The notes below the pieces were generated by a model that was given only the letters and a program-made list of their open reading frames with translations, had not been told where the DNA came from and ran no database searches. The translations under genes were made by a program, and so were the position numbers. Of a stretch of 64,000 nt of DNA, positions 16,598 to 24,631 are shown one piece after another (positions within the stretch are counted from its first letter, which is position 1; every line of letters starts with the position of its first letter). Source of the DNA: JBGSUZ01 sp964404895 (lineage in GTDB: Bacteria; Bacillota; Clostridia; Peptostreptococcales; Acidaminobacteraceae); NCBI GenBank assembly GCA_964404895.1, contig CAYOLV010000001.1, positions 930,001-994,000 of the forward strand, written 5' to 3'.

Positions 16598-17089
16598 CTA
16601 AATGCTTCTTATAAGGTTAGAGACTTGATTGCGGTCTATTTTAAGCACATAGGCCAATTCCTCTGAAAGACTTTTTTCAGCAATTTTTAAAAAATACTTA
16701 TCTGCAACCGACAGTGTCTTTTTATTTTGGCGTTGAAGTTCTTGGCGAAGGAAAAGGGTTTTCACCATCCGAATTAAGTTTTCGCGCTTGCCTTCATTCA
16801 AAAGTTCTTTATAGAGCTGCTTGCGAAGTCCTTCGTTCTCAATCCAATCATAAGACTCACTAGGTACTTGCTCTATGACCTTTTGCAACTCACTCTCAGT
16901 CAGTAGGGCATGCATTTTAATTGTCAAATTTTCATTATCTACAGGAATAAATATTGTAGAGGCTTCATCATAAATTGGCTTAAGGTGATAATATTTGGTC
17001 TTTACGCCCGCGACACACTTCTCTGAAATCTCAGTTATTTTACACAACCCGTGGAGTGTATATAATACGTTTTCATTAACTTTATACAT
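16598..17089 (-). CDS. CarD/TRCF RID-domain transcriptional regulator
   Basis: The 163-residue protein begins like CarD proteins: a ~60-residue RNA-polymerase-interacting domain (VLY..HGLCKITEI....VAGVKTKYYHLKPIYDEASTIFIPV), then an all-helical DNA-binding part. CarD family members bind the RNA polymerase beta subunit and stabilise open promoter complexes. The start follows GAGAGGAGG. A 16-bp perfect palindrome lies in its leader (17125-17140), downstream of an extended -10 (TGATATAAT on the minus strand, around 17150-17165). Confidence 0.82.
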   Translation of the reverse strand: MYKVNENVLYTLHGLCKITEISEKCVAGVKTKYYHLKPIYDEASTIFIPVDNENLTIKMHALLTESELQKVIEQVPSESYDWIENEGLRKQLYKELLNEGKRENLIRMVKTLFLRQELQRQNKKTLSVADKYFLKIAEKSLSEELAYVLKIDRNQVSNLIRSI

Positions 17090-17124
17090 TAAAAGAGCCT
17101 CCTCTCTAGCTTTAAAATAGCTCT

Positions 17125-17140
17125 TAAATAGATCTATTTA
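17125..17140. promoter_or_regulatory. 16-bp perfect palindrome in the CarD-like gene leader
   Basis: TAAATAGATCTATTTA is fully self-complementary and lies between the probable -10 and the ribosome binding site. It could be an operator, possibly autoregulatory. Confidence 0.4.
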
Positions 17141-17244
17141 TTCGTTTACTGCTTAATTATATCAAATTTTGACCAAAAAGTGTAATTGTGTATATTTTAC
17201 AAAGCATATCCCCTTTAAATACATGTTGAAAAGGAGCAAAAATA

Positions 17245-17784
17245 ATGAAAAAAACGATTTTATTAGTTGTAGATATTCAGAATTTATTAATAGCTGAACA
17301 TCCTTATAACGAGGTTCAATTCATTGAAAATGTTCAATCTTTAATTACAGAAGCAAGACTAGCGGGTGTAGAGGTGATTTACGTTCGGCATGACGATGGT
17401 CCAGAGACAGAACTTGCTGCAGGGTCAGAAGGTTGGAAAATTTATGAGGCCGTCGCCCCTAAACCTCATGAAAAAATTGTCGATAAACAATATAACAGTG
17501 CTTTTTACAAGACAGATTTACAAGCTTATCTTCAAAGCAAGAAAATTGAAAACTTAATGCTCGTTGGCATGCAGACGGAGTTTTGCATCGACGCAACACT
17601 TAGAAGCGCTTTTGACTTGGGCTATAACGTATTGATTCCTGAAGCTACTAATACGACTTATGACAATGCTTTTTTACCTGCAGAAAAATTACTGGCCTAT
17701 TATCACCAAATGATTTGGGATAAACGATATGCCAAAGTGATTACCTTAGATCAAGCTAAAAATTGGCTCACGACGGAGGTTTAA
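17245..17784 (+). CDS. Isochorismatase-family cysteine hydrolase
   Basis: This 179-residue protein carries the family triad: Asp in LLVVDIQN (~residue 10), Lys in DKQYNSAF (~residue 84) and Cys in TEFCIDATLRSAFDLGY (~residue 117). Members hydrolyse amides such as nicotinamide or N-carbamoyl compounds, or isochorismate; the exact substrate cannot be told here. AAGGAG precedes the ATG. The YbaK gene starts two bases after its stop, so they form an operon. Confidence 0.87.
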   Translation: MKKTILLVVDIQNLLIAEHPYNEVQFIENVQSLITEARLAGVEVIYVRHDDGPETELAAGSEGWKIYEAVAPKPHEKIVDKQYNSAFYKTDLQAYLQSKKIENLMLVGMQTEFCIDATLRSAFDLGYNVLIPEATNTTYDNAFLPAEKLLAYYHQMIWDKRYAKVITLDQAKNWLTTEV

Positions 17785-17785
17785 C

Positions 17786-18256
17786 ATGGCAGAAAAAACC
17801 AATGCGGTAAGGTTATGCGACAGTCACCAAGTGTCTTACCATTTATATGAATATGACAGCAGTGACGGTGCATTAGATGGCATGACTGTAGCTGCTAAAA
17901 TTGGAAGACTTCCTGAAAGTGTTTTTAAAACGTTGGTAACCGTAGGATCGAGCAAAAGTAACTACGTCTTTGTCATACCCGTAGACTCCGAATTAGATCT
18001 TAAAAAAGCGGCAAAAGCAGTAGGTGAAAAACATGTCGAAATGATTCCGATGAAGGATCTTCTCAAGACGACGGGTTATGTCAAAGGGGGTTGTTCTCCC
18101 ATCGGCATGAAGAAAAGTTTTCAAACAGTTTTTGATGAGACCCTTATTCTGCTGGACGAAGTGATTTTTAGCGCGGGAAGAATAGGTTTACAACTGTGCA
18201 TTCAGACTGTTGACCTTGATAAAATAATTTCATATAAAACAGCAGATTTGACCTGA
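17786..18256 (+). CDS. ybaK: Cys-tRNA(Pro)/Cys-tRNA(Cys) deacylase YbaK
   Basis: The 156-residue protein matches the YbaK/EbsC family across its length: KTNAVRLCDSHQVSYH at the N-terminus, VFKTLV (~47-52), VIPVDSELDLKKAAKA (~65-80) and the GGCSPIGMKK loop (~105-114). It removes cysteine wrongly loaded on tRNA(Pro). It is the second gene of a two-gene unit with the cysteine hydrolase. Confidence 0.9.
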   Translation: MAEKTNAVRLCDSHQVSYHLYEYDSSDGALDGMTVAAKIGRLPESVFKTLVTVGSSKSNYVFVIPVDSELDLKKAAKAVGEKHVEMIPMKDLLKTTGYVKGGCSPIGMKKSFQTVFDETLILLDEVIFSAGRIGLQLCIQTVDLDKIISYKTADLT

Positions 18257-18386
18257 CTCAGGGATTATTTATGCTAATTGTTCTTTTATGTGTTATATTA
18301 AGATTAGGAACATTTGGAAAAACCTTGTTATAAATTCTATTTGCCATTTATATAAAATTTTGACAAATCAAAATGAGGTGGATAAA

Positions 18387-18659
18387 ATGACATCTGAAAT
18401 GTGTAAGATGCCAAACATTGGCACTAAAATTGCGCAAGAACTGAAACAAGCGGGTATCCACAAACCAGAACAATTAATTGAAATGGGTAGTTTAGAGGCT
18501 CTAGTTCAAATTAATGGGACTGTTTTAGATGAAAGCTGCTTAAATAAGCTGTACGCTTTAGAGGGTGCCATAAGAGGAATCAGATGGCATGGTTTAGATC
18601 CAGAGACAAAAGAAACCCTAAAAAACGCCTATTACACTAGAATCGGCAGAGCGGAGTGA
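18387..18659 (+). CDS. TfoX C-terminal-domain protein
   Basis: The 90-residue protein matches the TfoX C-terminal domain (MPNIGTKIAQELKQAGI....L..MGSLEAL....ALEGAIRG.RWHGL). This is a helix-hairpin-helix-like module that in many bacteria occurs without the N-terminal TfoX domain. A role in competence is known only for full-length TfoX, so the function here is unknown. The ATG at 18387 has GAGGTGG upstream; the longer reading from 18288 is not supported by a ribosome site. Its stop overlaps a GTG of the next frame. Confidence 0.75.
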   Translation: MTSEMCKMPNIGTKIAQELKQAGIHKPEQLIEMGSLEALVQINGTVLDESCLNKLYALEGAIRGIRWHGLDPETKETLKNAYYTRIGRAE

Positions 18660-18664
18660 ACGCC

Positions 18665-20065
18665 ATGATGACGGATATATCAGCTTTATCGATTGAAATT
18701 GAAATTTCAAAGGATTACTATGAAGCAACGTTGACGATGAGGCGGCCTAAAGGCATTGCAGATACAGACGTTCATGAAGCCATCAGAGAAGCGCTGAGAC
18801 AAAGAAATGTAATCTATGGTGTGGATTATGAAGCGATTACCTTATTTGTTGCAGATGGTGTGGATTATGTAGACAGAATAATTGCAAGAGGAGTCGTTCA
18901 CATTAACGGATCAGACGCCTATATGACACCCATCGTGAACTTTGAAGGCATCTCTAAACCGATTATCCAAGAAGACGGTTATGTGGATTTTAAAAATTTA
19001 CTTCAAGTATCTGCGGTGAAAGCAGGAGACGTTCTATCGATAAAAACTCCAGCAAAAGAAGGTATTGATGGGCTCACAGTGACTGGAAAACCCGTCAAAC
19101 ACAAACCTGGCAAGGATGCTATCTGGAAAATCGGTGAAAATGTGAAAATCAGTGAAGATGGGAATGAGGTCATAGCTGAAATTGATGGCATTGCTAAAAT
19201 AATAAAAGACCGTATAACGGTCTCTCAACATATCGAAATTGATGAAGTTGGTCCAGCCACTGGCAATATTTATTTTGGGGGTGACGTTCTTGTAAAGGGG
19301 AATGTCCTAGGTGGATATACCATTCACTGTGATGGTGATCTGCAAATTCAAGGATTTATTGAGGGTGCTGTTATTATGGTCAAAGGAAATCTCACTATAA
19401 GTGGTGGTATCAATGGTCACGGGGTCTCTGACATAGTAGTGGGTGGTAACTTAATCGCTAAGTTTATTGAGAATGCAAACCTATATGTTAAAGGTGGCAT
19501 TGAAACAGGTGAAATCATCAACAGTAAGGTTCTTTGCGATAATAAAATTATTGTCAAAGGAAAAAAAGGTTTAATTATTGGTGGAGAAATCACTTCTAAA
19601 TATATGATAGAGGCCAATCAAATCGGCTCAAAACTAGGTGTCATTACCAGTATCAATCTTGGGGTGGACGCTTCAGCTATTCACGAGTTAAAAGAGTTGA
19701 AAGAATCAATTCAAGCTTTGATTATTCTTAAAGATCGCTTGAAAGCGAAAATACCGATGTTAAAAAGAAATGTTTTGCTTCAACCTGAAGTTGGAGTGCA
19801 CGAAGACTTACTGAAGCAGCATGAAGATAGTTTGCTCAGTATTTTAATTCAACTGGAAGAAAAACAAGATAGACAGGATGAACTGATGGACGCACTCAGA
19901 AATGTTAATCAGGGGAAAGTAAAAATAAACAGTATTCACCCAGATACAGTTATACGGATTGGAGACTCCAAATATGTTATAGACAAGTCTTTAAGTGCTT
20001 GCGTCTTTTCAAAAGTAGGAGATCAGGTCGTCGCTATTGGTTTAGAAAAAACTCATGCAGAGTAA
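18665..20065 (+). CDS. FapA/DUF342 family protein
   Basis: This 466-residue protein has an N-terminal ~200-residue FapA-type region (TPAKEGIDGLTVTGKPV..KPGKD) and repeated beta-solenoid turns (~200-320: GDVLVKGNVLGG, GDLQIQGFIEGA, GNLTISGGINGHG). A coiled-coil helical stretch (~340-420) and a small C-terminal domain follow. Family members are described as flagellar-assembly or polymerisation-linked proteins; the molecular role is unclear. The ATG at 18665 is eight bases after GGAG. It follows the TfoX-domain gene closely. Confidence 0.8.
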   Translation: MMTDISALSIEIEISKDYYEATLTMRRPKGIADTDVHEAIREALRQRNVIYGVDYEAITLFVADGVDYVDRIIARGVVHINGSDAYMTPIVNFEGISKPIIQEDGYVDFKNLLQVSAVKAGDVLSIKTPAKEGIDGLTVTGKPVKHKPGKDAIWKIGENVKISEDGNEVIAEIDGIAKIIKDRITVSQHIEIDEVGPATGNIYFGGDVLVKGNVLGGYTIHCDGDLQIQGFIEGAVIMVKGNLTISGGINGHGVSDIVVGGNLIAKFIENANLYVKGGIETGEIINSKVLCDNKIIVKGKKGLIIGGEITSKYMIEANQIGSKLGVITSINLGVDASAIHELKELKESIQALIILKDRLKAKIPMLKRNVLLQPEVGVHEDLLKQHEDSLLSILIQLEEKQDRQDELMDALRNVNQGKVKINSIHPDTVIRIGDSKYVIDKSLSACVFSKVGDQVVAIGLEKTHAE

Positions 20066-20101
20066 AGCATATTGGGGATTAAAACCACAGGAGAAAGTTT
20101 T

Positions 20102-20341
20102 ATGAAAACAGACAGCAAAAAAAGCAACGGCAAAGTGCAGTTAAGAAGAGCTCCGAATCCTAAAAAGGATTTCTACGGGGTTGTAGGCGGGCTAGTCTTT
20201 TTAATTTTAGTGACTTTATTCTTATTCATGTTCCCAGTCTTTGGGAAGAGCATGGTGCTCAGAATCGGTTTGGCGATGGCTTACGCCCTAGTCATTTGGC
20301 AACTTTTCGGAGTCTATATGAAGGGTAAGAATCAGCTGTAA
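20102..20341 (+). CDS. Small two-helix membrane protein, unknown function
   Basis: The 79-residue protein has a basic N-terminus (KTDSKKSNGK..LRRAPNPKKD) and two hydrophobic helices (~30-50 and ~56-72). AGGAG eight bases before the ATG at 20102 selects this start over an upstream one at 20072. It follows the FapA-like gene by 36 bases and is probably in the same transcript. I do not recognise a family. Confidence 0.65.
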   Translation: MKTDSKKSNGKVQLRRAPNPKKDFYGVVGGLVFLILVTLFLFMFPVFGKSMVLRIGLAMAYALVIWQLFGVYMKGKNQL

Positions 20342-20396
20342 TAACGTTGAATGAGGTTAAAGATGTCAGTCAACCAAATAATGAATAGACAAATAG

Positions 20397-20442
20397 AAAC
20401 ACCTCCTGAAGATTAAATAAAATCAATCAGGAGGTGTTTTTT
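20397..20442. terminator. Bidirectional intrinsic terminator
   Basis: AAACACCTCCTGA (20397-20409) pairs with TCAGGAGGTGTTT (20427-20439), followed by a T-run; A-rich on the other side. It separates convergent genes. Confidence 0.88.
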
Positions 20443-20952
20443 CTATTCAAGACCAATCACAAGACTTCTGCGTTCCATAAGGACGGTGTCCATATAAGTG
20501 CCACCTTCCATTTTTGCAATTTTATCTCTGTAGCCTACAATTCGAAAGCCACAACCTGAGTGCATTTCAATGCTGGGAATGTTTTTAGAAATTATGGAGG
20601 ACTGAAGCGTCCAAAATCCTTCTTTCTCAGAATAATCTACTAGGTTTTTCAATAAGAGTTTGCCAATGCCTTTGCCTCTTGAAGACGCCGACACATAAAC
20701 GCTGACTTCTGCCACGCCTGAGTAAACACAACGTGAAGAGACAGGTGTCAAGGCTGCGAATCCAAGCAACTTATCAGGATATTTATCGTCGAAGGCGACC
20801 AGTCGGCAAGATGGGGTGTGAGACCCATCGAATTGATCCCAAGTAGGCACGCAGGTCTGAAATGTAGCTAGACGCGTCAGAATACCTTCTAAATAAATGG
20901 CTGAAACTTGTTCCCAATCGCTTGATATTAAAGTTCTAAGTTGTATAGACAT
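20443..20952 (-). CDS. GNAT acetyltransferase, phosphinothricin-acetyltransferase-like
   Basis: The 169-residue protein has the Pat/MddA-type layout: IYLEGILTRLATF near residues 19-31, EVSVYVSASSRGKGIGKLLL (motif A, ~82-101) and HSGCGFRIVG near residue 131. Homologs acetylate the amino group of phosphinothricin, methionine sulfoximine or related amino acids; the native substrate here is unknown. AAGGAGG precedes the ATG. Confidence 0.82.
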   Translation of the reverse strand: MSIQLRTLISSDWEQVSAIYLEGILTRLATFQTCVPTWDQFDGSHTPSCRLVAFDDKYPDKLLGFAALTPVSSRCVYSGVAEVSVYVSASSRGKGIGKLLLKNLVDYSEKEGFWTLQSSIISKNIPSIEMHSGCGFRIVGYRDKIAKMEGGTYMDTVLMERRSLVIGLE

Positions 20953-21012
20953 GGGTTTGCCTCCTTCATAAAATGATTAGTTATAAACTTACTTCATAGA
21001 CAGTAACTGAGA

Positions 21013-21969
21013 TTACCCCATAATGGATGATACAAAATTATAGAAGTATCCTGCAAGGACAGCTCCTAAAAATATATAGGAGATATAGAGAATGACTGCT
21101 TTTTTCTTCATGATGGTGAGGATCCCTGTAATTGCTCCTAAACTTGTCCCTGGGCCAGTGATCATGAAGGCTAAAAGAACGCCACTGCTTGCACCGCCTG
21201 CAATCAGACTGTTTAAAATAGGAATAGAACTAGAACCGCTGACGTAGAGTGGAATGCCTAGCAGTGCAGCAATTGGGACTGCAAAGGGATTGTCTGAGCC
21301 AAAGAGGGTGAGAATGACTTCAGTGGGCACAAATTGATTAATCCAATACCCCACAGCGGCAAAGATTGTAAAGTACAAGAGCACTTGCTTAAGGCCGATG
21401 TCTACTATAGTAGTCATGAGTTTTCTAAATTGATAGGGATCTTTATTGACGAGAGGAACAGCCATTGCGCCATTCACACAGCAAAAGGCAGTATCATCGG
21501 CTGTAGAAGGTTTTCCTGAACTGAAACGCGCTTGATTGTGAAGCCATGTAGTATTTTTTTCAATATGGTGGGTTAAGAACCCTGAACTGAGGCCTATACC
21601 AATTGAGGAGAGTAATAAAGCGACTGCAAACTCAACGCTGACTATGCCTGAGAGCATGATGAAGAAATCAGGACTCATAAGGGGAGAAGAGGTGAGAAAG
21701 GCCATAATTGCGCCCCAAGGGAGAACGGTCGTCAGCATGGAAACCACTATTGCCATGGTACCACAAGCACAAAATGGGGTGAATGCGCCAAAGGCTACGG
21801 TTGAGGGAATAGAGACTTTTGAAGACTTCATGAGCATCTTCCGCAATTTTTCAGGGTCTACATAGACCCGTATGCCAGAAGCAACTAAAATACCAATAGC
21901 AAGCCAGAGGGCGTTGTGCTGAAGGGTAAAGACAACGTAAAGCAAAGTGTTTTTAATGAGTTCTAACAT
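21013..21969 (-). CDS. YraQ/ArsP-type permease
   Basis: This 318-residue membrane protein has about eight or nine helices and the family pattern FGAFTPFCACGTMAIVVSML (~60-79, with paired cysteines), SSPLMSPDFF (~93-102) and GIPLYVSGSSSIPI (~240-253). The family includes ArsP, an exporter of trivalent organoarsenicals, and many uncharacterised permeases. A second CC pair (AFCCVNG) lies in the middle loop. It starts 25 bases after a cysteine-rich MarR gene, which suggests a thiophilic or oxidising inducer. The substrate is inference. Confidence 0.8.
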   Translation of the reverse strand: MLELIKNTLLYVVFTLQHNALWLAIGILVASGIRVYVDPEKLRKMLMKSSKVSIPSTVAFGAFTPFCACGTMAIVVSMLTTVLPWGAIMAFLTSSPLMSPDFFIMLSGIVSVEFAVALLLSSIGIGLSSGFLTHHIEKNTTWLHNQARFSSGKPSTADDTAFCCVNGAMAVPLVNKDPYQFRKLMTTIVDIGLKQVLLYFTIFAAVGYWINQFVPTEVILTLFGSDNPFAVPIAALLGIPLYVSGSSSIPILNSLIAGGASSGVLLAFMITGPGTSLGAITGILTIMKKKAVILYISYIFLGAVLAGYFYNFVSSIMG

Positions 21970-21994
21970 AGGGACCCCTAACGAGCACTATGAG

Positions 21995-22438
21995 TTACAA
22001 ACAGCATTTAGAGTCAGCTAAAGCACTGTTTAGCAGCTCGAGACTTTCTAAGACTTGAGCTCTTTTCTCAGCAGGAATAGATGCCATTATTTTCGAGTAG
22101 TAGTCATACATAGTACGCTCCGTATTGTCGAAAATAGTTTGACCCTTTTCTGTGAGCTCTATGGCAACATAACGGCGATCCTCTGACTGAGCAGTTCGTT
22201 TGAGAATGTCATCGTCTACCAGTTGATTCACTGAGCGGCTTAAGGTACTCTTGTCTAATTGAAGGGTATCGGCTAGTTCATTAAGGGACATGGACTGAGT
22301 CCGACCAACTTCGGTGAGGGCATGGCATTGGGTTAAACTTAAGGAACAACATGCGGCTTCGCTTTTTTCAAGCAAGCCTAGAAGTCTTACTAAGTGTCGT
22401 AAATTTTCTCTAAGGGGAAGTTGCTCTGGTAATTGCAT
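21995..22438 (-). CDS. Cysteine-rich MarR-family repressor
   Basis: This 147-residue winged-helix protein has the MarR core: LADTLQLDKSTLSRSVNQLV recognition region (~56-75) and the SEDRRYVAIELTEKG wing (~85-99). It carries five unusual cysteines: CC plus C in EAACCSLSLTQC (~28-39) and CC near the C-terminus (SKCCL). These could sense thiol-reactive metals, arsenicals or oxidants. The AGAGGTGA site precedes the ATG. It is co-transcribed with the permease and has a palindrome over its own promoter. Confidence 0.85.
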   Translation of the reverse strand: MQLPEQLPLRENLRHLVRLLGLLEKSEAACCSLSLTQCHALTEVGRTQSMSLNELADTLQLDKSTLSRSVNQLVDDDILKRTAQSEDRRYVAIELTEKGQTIFDNTERTMYDYYSKIMASIPAEKRAQVLESLELLNSALADSKCCL

Positions 22439-22466
22439 ATAGTCACCTCTTTCTTTGGATTAATTG

Positions 22467-22496
22467 AACTATATCACATATAGTTGTATAATGCAA
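22467..22496 (-). promoter_or_regulatory. Promoter with overlapping palindromic operator (MarR-permease operon)
   Basis: On the minus strand TTGCAT (22496-22491), 17 bases, then TATAGT (22473-22468). A perfect 8-3-8 palindrome, AACTATAT-CAC-ATATAGTT (22467-22485), covers the -10 and the downstream half of the spacer, as expected for autorepression. Confidence 0.75.
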
Positions 22497-22624
22497 CAGT
22501 TGTTCATAGCAATTATAAAAATTATGAATGATTGCCTCGTAATAGGGGATCGAGGTAGATAAAATTCTGATTTTGGTGTATATTAGGAGTAAGAGAAAAA
22601 GTATTTTTATGAAAGGAGATGTAT

Positions 22625-23131
22625 ATGAGCCATCATTTATTGAGAGTGAAATTTGGTGAGCAATATGACCCAGAGTATTTGGAATGTGTTGAAGATTTGC
22701 TATCAGATGAAATGGTTTTGTCTATGCAGAATTTTATTCAGCATGGAGATGTGAGCTGTTTGGATCATTGTTTAGAAGTATCTTACACCAGTTTTAAAAT
22801 CAGTAAAAAATTTAAACTGGATTACAGATCAGCTGCTCGTGGTGCACTCCTTCACGATTTCTTCCTCTACGACTGGCACCATACGAAAACCGAAGAAGGG
22901 CTTCACGGCTTTGTCCATTCTAGAATTGCACATCGCAATGCCATCGAACGTTTTGAACTCAATGGACTAGAACAAGACATCATTATCAAGCATATGTGGC
23001 CTTTGAATATGACACTACCAAAATTCAAGGAATCTTATTTAGTCTGTTTCATTGATAAATACTGTGCAACTTTAGAATTGGAATTCATCAATGTGAATAT
23101 AAAAAAATGGAAGGTCTCTCAAACGATTTAA
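22625..23131 (+). CDS. HD-domain protein (putative metal-dependent phosphohydrolase)
   Basis: The 168-residue protein has an HD-type metal site: DHCLEVS (~46-52) supplies a first His and LLHDFFLYDWH (~76-86) the His-Asp pair, with later His residues in HSRIAHRNA. It is a short HD family protein common in Firmicutes; the substrate is unknown. AAAGGAG touches the ATG at 22619, so the ATG at 22625 (six-base spacing) is preferred. Its stop codon lies inside the downstream terminator hairpin. Confidence 0.8.
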   Translation: MSHHLLRVKFGEQYDPEYLECVEDLLSDEMVLSMQNFIQHGDVSCLDHCLEVSYTSFKISKKFKLDYRSAARGALLHDFFLYDWHHTKTEEGLHGFVHSRIAHRNAIERFELNGLEQDIIIKHMWPLNMTLPKFKESYLVCFIDKYCATLELEFINVNIKKWKVSQTI

Positions 23132-23153
23132 TCAGTTGAGAACCTTCTTTTTT
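23110..23153 (+). terminator. Intrinsic terminator overlapping the HD gene stop codon
   Basis: GAAGGT (23110-23115) plus CTCAA pairs with TTGAG plus ACCTTC (23142-23147), followed by TTTTTTT. Confidence 0.75.
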
Positions 23154-23167
23154 GTTGTAATATAGAA

Positions 23168-23203
23168 GTATAACCTAAGGATCTATGAGGTATAACCTAA
23201 GGA
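23168..23203. repeat. Tandem 14-bp direct repeat upstream of the HAD gene
   Basis: GTATAACCTAAGGA occurs at 23168-23181 and again at 23190-23203, a 22-base period (two helical turns), just before the ribosome site. It is either a paired protein-binding site or a local duplication. Confidence 0.6.
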
Positions 23204-23221
23204 CTTATCAAGGAGGACATC

Positions 23222-23872
23222 ATGACGAAAGCCTATTTATTTGATTTCGATTATACATTGGTAGATTCATCGCCAGCAATTATACACTGCTTCCATGCTG
23301 CATTTGAGAAGGAAGGCCTACCAAAGCCAGATGAGGACAGCATCAAAAAACTCATTGGCATGCCCCTAGAAGGGATGGTTAAAGCCTTATATGAACAGGC
23401 AGACGAAGCTTTGATTCTACAGGTCAAATCCAACTACGTTGCGGAGGCAGACTTAGTGGCGACAAAACTCACCACATTCTTCCCTGAAGTTAGAAATCTC
23501 ATGGACTTTTTAAAGGATAAGGATTGCCAAACGGGGATTGTTTCCACTAAATATAGATATCGCATTTTGGAAGCCCTTGAAGCGAACCGAATGAGCGAAT
23601 TATTCGACGTGATCGTAGGCGGGGAAGATGTGCACTCTCATAAGCCAGATCCCGAAGGGATTATCATCGCTATGGAAAGACTTGGACGGACTAGAGAAGA
23701 AGTGGTCTTTGTTGGAGACAGTTTATTTGATTATTTCGCCGCTGGAAATGCAGGGGTTCAGTTTAAAGCTGTACTAAATGGAGCGACCACTGAGGCTGAC
23801 TTTATTGAGCAAGGATGTAAAAAAGAAGATATTATGAAAAATCTTGGAGAGATTGAGCATGATTGGATTTGA
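23222..23872 (+). CDS. HAD-superfamily phosphatase (phosphoglycolate phosphatase-like)
   Basis: The 216-residue protein has all HAD motifs: DFDYTLVDS (~8-16, nucleophile and acid/base Asp), motif II VSTKYR near residue 108, Lys in HKPDPE (~140) and FVGDSLFD (~160-167). Subfamily I cap with GMPLEG matches phosphoglycolate/pyrophosphatase-type members. The substrate is unknown. AAGGAGG precedes the ATG. Its 3' end overlaps the TtcA-like gene by 14 bases, which suggests coupled expression. Confidence 0.87.
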   Translation: MTKAYLFDFDYTLVDSSPAIIHCFHAAFEKEGLPKPDEDSIKKLIGMPLEGMVKALYEQADEALILQVKSNYVAEADLVATKLTTFFPEVRNLMDFLKDKDCQTGIVSTKYRYRILEALEANRMSELFDVIVGGEDVHSHKPDPEGIIIAMERLGRTREEVVFVGDSLFDYFAAGNAGVQFKAVLNGATTEADFIEQGCKKEDIMKNLGEIEHDWI

Positions 23873-24587
23873 TAAACAAAAGCGACTTTTAGGGCAAGTG
23901 CGAAAAGCGGTGACAGATTATAACATGATTCAAGAGGGCGACAAGGTGGCTGTGGGGGTTTCAGGTAAAGACAGTATGAGTCTTTTGATAGTCTTGAGGC
24001 AGCTCCAGCAATTCTCGGGTGTTTCCTTTGAATTGATTGCTATCACCCTAACCCTTGGAATAGGCGAAACTGACCTATCTTACACCCAATCTTTATGTGA
24101 ACGGTTAGGCGTGCCTTATATCATTGAGGAGACTCAAATTGGAAAAATAGTGTTTGAAGAGAGAAAAGAGCCCAATCCTTGTTCTTTGTGCGCCAAACTC
24201 AGAAGAGGGGCTTTGAATACGACGGCGAAGAGGCATGGGTGTACCAAAATTGCTTTAGGACATCATCGGGACGACGTTCTTGAAACCTATATGCTATGTT
24301 CCCTTTACGAGGGTCGCTTGTACACTTTTGCACCTGTAACGGAACTGGATCAAGATGGGGTCACTTTAATACGCCCCATGATATACCTTGAAGAGAGGGA
24401 AATCAAGGCATTTATCAAGGCCAATGCCATTATGCCGATACACAACCCTTGTCTTGCTAACGGCACTACAAAACGGCAAGATATGAAACAGCTCCTTCTG
24501 TCCATGTGTTTAGAAAACCCACAGGCAAAGAACAACTTATTTGGGGCGATTCGACGATCAGAGATTGAAGGTTGGAAAATTAAATAG
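23859..24587 (+). CDS. TtcA-like tRNA 2-thiolation ATPase
   Basis: This 242-residue N-type PP-loop ATPase has the GVSGKDSMSLL motif (~33-43), a CSLCAKLRRG cysteine pair (~112-121), GHHRDDVLET (~137-146) and a further cysteine in IHNPCL. This matches the TtcA/TIGR00269-like group that thiolates cytidine-32 in tRNA using an iron-sulfur cluster. The ATG at 23859 has GGAG about eight bases upstream inside the HAD gene. Whether the target is C32 or another base is not certain for this short clostridial form. Confidence 0.83.
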   Translation: MIGFDKQKRLLGQVRKAVTDYNMIQEGDKVAVGVSGKDSMSLLIVLRQLQQFSGVSFELIAITLTLGIGETDLSYTQSLCERLGVPYIIEETQIGKIVFEERKEPNPCSLCAKLRRGALNTTAKRHGCTKIALGHHRDDVLETYMLCSLYEGRLYTFAPVTELDQDGVTLIRPMIYLEEREIKAFIKANAIMPIHNPCLANGTTKRQDMKQLLLSMCLENPQAKNNLFGAIRRSEIEGWKIK

Positions 24588-24596
24588 TAAAGGGGA

Positions 24597-24625
24597 TTGA
24601 AAATAGTTTGACATCAAACTATAAT
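24597..24625 (+). promoter_or_regulatory. Promoter with palindromic MarR operator in the spacer
   Basis: TTGAAA (24597-24602), 17 bases, then TATAAT (24620-24625). TAGTTTGA-CA-TCAAACTA (24604-24621) is a perfect 8-2-8 palindrome filling the spacer. Initiation is predicted at or next to 24632, the A of the MarR start codon. Confidence 0.78.
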
Positions 24626-24631
24626 AAACTT

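Noticed and set aside
24608..24631. TTG start for the second MarR protein
   Set aside because: It lies inside the operator and upstream of the predicted transcription start, so it would not be in the mRNA.
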